The notes under the pieces: generated by a model
Database searches by the model: none
Told to the model about the DNA's origin: nothing
The model's input: only the letters and a program-made list of their open reading frames with translations
Program-made: the position numbers and the translations under genes
Source: Phlebopus portentosus
Lineage: Eukaryota > Basidiomycota > Agaricomycetes > Boletales > Boletinellaceae
Assembly: GCA_037892935.1 (NCBI GenBank)
Contig: JAYXKI010000003.1
Span: forward strand, 2,976,001-3,040,000
Length of the DNA stretch: 64,000 nt
Direction: 5' to 3'
Shown: positions 60,691-64,000 of the stretch, in pieces
How the letters are laid out: each line of letters begins with the position of its first letter
Numbering within the stretch: the first letter of the stretch is position 1

Positions 60691-61860
60691 TGTCGTGGAC
60701 TCCACGACACACTGAACACAGAACACGGCATCAAGTTGAAAAAATTGGATGCATAAGCAGTGTCGCTCAGCTCACGACGTGCAGTACATGGGTCAGGTCA
60801 TGGACTCTGCAATTGCAACAAGACAATGCATGAGCCATGTCATGTCGTTCAGTCTGCGACACGGAGTGCATGGGCCAGGTCATGAAGTCTACGACATGGA
60901 GTGCATGGGCCAGGTCATGAAGTCTACGACATGGAGTGCATGGGCTGTGTCGCTCAGTCTACGACATGGAGTACATAGGACGTGTCGAGGAGCCTACGAC
61001 ATGGTGTGCAGGGCCTGGCGCAAACTCTACGACCCGGTCCGCATGCTCCACGTCGTGGACTGAGCGATATGGCCCACACAGTCCATGTCGAAGAGTGCAC
61101 AACTTGGCCTAAGTTCTCCGTGTCGTAGACCGAGCGACGTGGCTCATAAGTCGTAGTCTGCGATTCGGCCTACGCTTTTCGTGTCGTTGACTGAACGACA
61201 TATGCTATGAGCAATGCGCAGAATCCACGAGCTGGTCCCTGCACTCCACGTCGTAGGCTGAGCAACACCGCTTTTCACGCCACGTCGCAGACTACTGACC
61301 GACATGTGCTAAGCACTGTGTCGTATACTGAACGACATGGAGTGCGTAGGCCACTTTGAACTGTCTGCGACAACAAGTGCATTAGACAGGCCGCGGACTC
61401 TCCGAACTGGCCTGCACAAACCGTGTGTGGAATAAACAACATGTGTCATGCTCTCCACGTCATAGCATGAACGACAAGGCCTGTGCACTCAGTGTCGTAG
61501 AGTCCACGACACGAGTGCTCTTTGGTTATGAATTCAGACGCTTGTGGATTGAACAACTCCGTCAATAAACACATCATAGTTTTACAACTGTTAAACTGAG
61601 GTTAGAAGATTTGGTCGCTTACGGGTGTGAATCCTTGTCATCAGAACAAGAACTCTGTTCAAGGCGTTAACCATGACTTGATGCAAGCTCTAACTATTTA
61701 AGTGTTTCAAACGACCTTGTGCGAGGTGTCGTGAGTCCAACGACACAAGCAGAAAAGCTAAATGTAAGACAGTTCTAAGCAGCACCTGGACTAATTGTAT
61801 GATTGGCATAAATTGTAAGAACCCTGTTCTCCCTTCGTCGTGAGTTCAACGACACCAATG
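60691..61860. repeat. 35-bp palindrome array, copy 2
   Basis: Starts include 60691 (TGTCGTGGACTCCACGACA, a perfect 8-3-8 palindrome), 60761, 60843, 60878, 60913, 60948, 60983 and 61051. Five in a row (60843-60983) are exactly 35 bp apart. Further decayed copies continue to about 61860. Confidence 0.85.
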
Positions 61861-61995
61861 GCTCTCTAGTCCTGCTAAATTAACAAAAAAGTTCTGTCAA
61901 GTGGGCAATGATGAAATTCAAGGATCGTTGATCAAATGGCTGATTAAAACCTGAAATCTGAGCCCAACTTTTATTTCATATTTTTATCTAGTCAT

Positions 61996-63071
61996 TCAAC
62001 GCGGTTTCCATTTCTGACCGTTCAACATTGCCTTACCTCCCACAATGTCAAATCTATATTTGCTCTGTGGCAGACCTGTGAAACGAGGTTTTCGCCGCAG
62101 ATGGCTGTAAAGGACGTAACCAGCGTCTGCGTCGCAAGCAGCATCTGTAAAATGAGAAATGCATAACAATTACAAAATCTCACAATCCAGAAGCAATTTA
62201 AAATACTTACAATCGAGTTCACTCTCAGTCAACTCCCTTGTCCAATCTTTCGCGCCCCTTGTTTTGTCCAGCTTAACCCCCAGAAAATGTTTGGTGAGTT
62301 CAGCTAGGGCGATCTCATGCGCGAAAGGTCGGATTTTTGGTGGTGAGAACCACCACCCCGGAGTTTGCAGCCGTCGACGAAGAGGGACTTTTCTTGAAGG
62401 CCATGCAGCCTCTACGCACTTCGCGACATATGACAGTTCGACGCAGGCCATGACGTCGACATTGAAGTCCCTCTTCAAGCACATTGCATCACCTATTAGT
62501 TACAGTCAGTTAGCAAGAATGTCCGAGTCCAAAAAAATAAATAAAAATAAAAAATACTTCTTATCCTGACTCCAACCTTCTCAATCTCGGGATTGTTGAG
62601 AAGGTCAACGAGGCATCTCGGGAGGGTTTTGGGAGGCAGGCTCTCTAAAAGTGAAATAGATCACAAAAAAGTAATCAGTGTCTGAATTTAGGAGTTTGAT
62701 CGAATGGAATTACCAGAGAACATCGCCATCTGAATGACAAGGACGACGTCGGACGTTGCAATCTGGAGAGTTGCAACAGAACGGGAAGAGCCACCTTTTT
62801 CCAGATCAAACCCAATGTACCCCGGGGAAGACGAGACAAGCCGGAACACAGCTGGCTCGACATCTTCCAGCGTCGTGATGTACATGACGCCTGCCGCACG
62901 CACGGTGTATCTTCGGCGAAATCGAATCTAAACAGCAACTAAGAAATTGTTGATAAAGAAAAAAACTGATACTTGCGTTCCCAAACGAAAAGCACATGGT
63001 ATTGAGATTATGATGGAAAAAACATACACTGAGAATCTATCTTTTGTACTCGGATACGTTAGTCGACTCAT
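61996..63071 (-). CDS. 3'-5' exonuclease, Werner/RNase D-like DEDDy fold, 276 aa (copy 2)
   Basis: Exons 63071-62973, 62927-62714, 62644-62558, 62492-62211 and 62144-61996 total 831 nt. The splice sites and phases match copy 1. Catalytic motifs GFDLE, SDAMCLKRD and YAACD are all kept. Exon 1 is shorter by 3 and 6 bp, both frame-preserving; substitutions elsewhere leave the frame open. Conserved function in both copies is therefore likely. It sits inside the duplicated palindrome arrays, and its ATG again abuts a palindrome at 63071. Confidence 0.9.
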
Positions 63072-63860
63072 GTCGTTGATTGAACGACGCCGTATGCTTC
63101 TCCTGCGGTTCTCTTCACAGCAAAAATGAAAAAGATCGGGAGGAGCGCTTAAAGGGCTTCTAAGTAATGTCGTCCATTCTCCGACATCAAAGAAGTACTA
63201 GGAATCACTGACATCGCTCGGCGTCTATGAAGTTCTTCTTAACCAGTGTCGTTGATCGAGCGACATTCTTTTTGTGAAAATTTTATAGGATAGGAGTGTC
63301 GTGAATCCAACGACAACAGTAGACGCTCGCTCTTCACATCAACTTTTTACAGATTCACTTCCTAACCCGGATCAGATGTCGTCATCGAGTCACCAATGGA
63401 AGATGAGAAATTTTTCACGGGCGTCTAAGAGGTCTGGAACCAAACCAATGTCGTCAATTCGACGACATGCGCAGTCCGACATCAAAGAAGTACAAGGAAT
63501 CACGGACATCAATTGAGAAAACTGAGCAAGCGAGCGTCTATAAGACTTTTTATCTAGCGTCGTTGATCGGTCGACACTGCGCAGTTCTATGACTAATTTT
63601 CAATCTCCTCTTGGTGACTAACTTTCACTTGATCGGAGTGTCGTGAATGCATCGACGCACGTAGACGCTCATTCAGTTCTTGATGCGATCAGTTGTCGTC
63701 GTCGAGTCACCGATGAGAAGGTGAGAAATTCTTTTATGGGCGTCTAAATGGTCTGGAACTAAAAATGAATGTCGTCAATTTAACGACATGCGCAGTCGAG
63801 TGAGCGTCTAGAAGACTTTTTTTATCCAGTGTCGTTGATCCGTCGACATTGCGCAGTTCT
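63071..63860. repeat. 19-bp palindromes upstream of exonuclease copy 2
   Basis: They include TGTCGTTGATTGAACGACG (63071) and TGTCGTTGATCGAGCGACA (63247), and counterparts of those at 40628-41296. The 63247 palindrome has lost its left half in copy 1 (near 40725). Confidence 0.8.
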
Positions 63861-64000
63861 ATGATTAATTTCCGCTCTTCACGCGAAGTTCAGTCATTTA
63901 CTCACCCGGATTTAAATGGTTTCAAGTCACTAGAAGACCAGCGGGGTCTTTCTCTAGACTGAGGCTTCTCTTCACATTGACGCTACAATTTTTATAGGCG

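Larger units (their letters stand above)
60548..64000. repeat. segmental duplication, copy 2 (runs off window)
   Basis: Copy of 37908-41473, same orientation, including the telomere-like left edge, the palindrome array, the exonuclease gene and its upstream palindromes. It is still matching at the last base of the window. Confidence 0.9.

Overview
The window looks like a chromosomal segment of a basidiomycete fungus, probably an Agaricomycete. Genes are split by many GT-AG introns of about 45-80 bp. Protein families include a fungal MARVEL-type membrane protein, a tnp2-type CACTA transposase and C2H2 fingers whose linker is split by a conserved phase-1 intron. There are no bacterial signals. 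All gene models were spliced by eye. Exon lengths sum to whole codons in every model called intact.

Positions 1-27.2 kb are fairly gene-rich. They hold three paralogous C2H2 zinc-finger/AT-hook regulators (28-2033 partial; 4251-6905 minus; 25106-27209), a MARVEL membrane protein (8133-8924 minus) and three tandem short-chain dehydrogenases (19720-20836 intact; 21860-22869 dead; 23683-24679 intact). A complete 7,144-bp CACTA transposon (11645-18788, TSD aat) carries a decayed tnp2 gene and a decayed second gene.

Positions 27.2-44.5 kb are repeat and relic DNA. In order: AT-rich sequence; an 81-bp satellite of about 40 units; seven further palindromes; scrambled fragments of the exportin CSE1; a 158-bp AT-rich tandem repeat; a palindrome array; an intact Werner/RNase D-type 3'-5' exonuclease gene; and a large-subunit rRNA relic split by a 2.18-kb CACTG-ended element that captured part of an hsp70 gene.

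Positions 44.7-56 kb hold a same-strand pair: an unrecognised 974-residue protein and a SNF2-type helicase of about 1,750 residues with one apparent frameshift. Positions 56.2-60.5 kb hold a second hsp70 capture fused to more CSE1 fragments. Positions 60.55-64 kb are a segmental copy of 37.9-41.5 kb, including a second intact exonuclease gene, and run off the window end.

The most unusual signal is a superfamily of 19-bp palindromes with outer bases TGTC and GACA separated by 11 bp. It occurs as tandem arrays with fixed periods of 81 bp (28.4-31.7 kb), 35 bp (38.0-38.9 and 60.8-61.0 kb) and 37 bp (inside an intron at 45.3-45.5 kb), and as scattered copies between genes and inside short introns. 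I saw none in the exons I checked. One intron of the helicase gene is four intron-like units joined head to tail, two of which carry this palindrome. The exonuclease gene sits inside the arrays in both copies.
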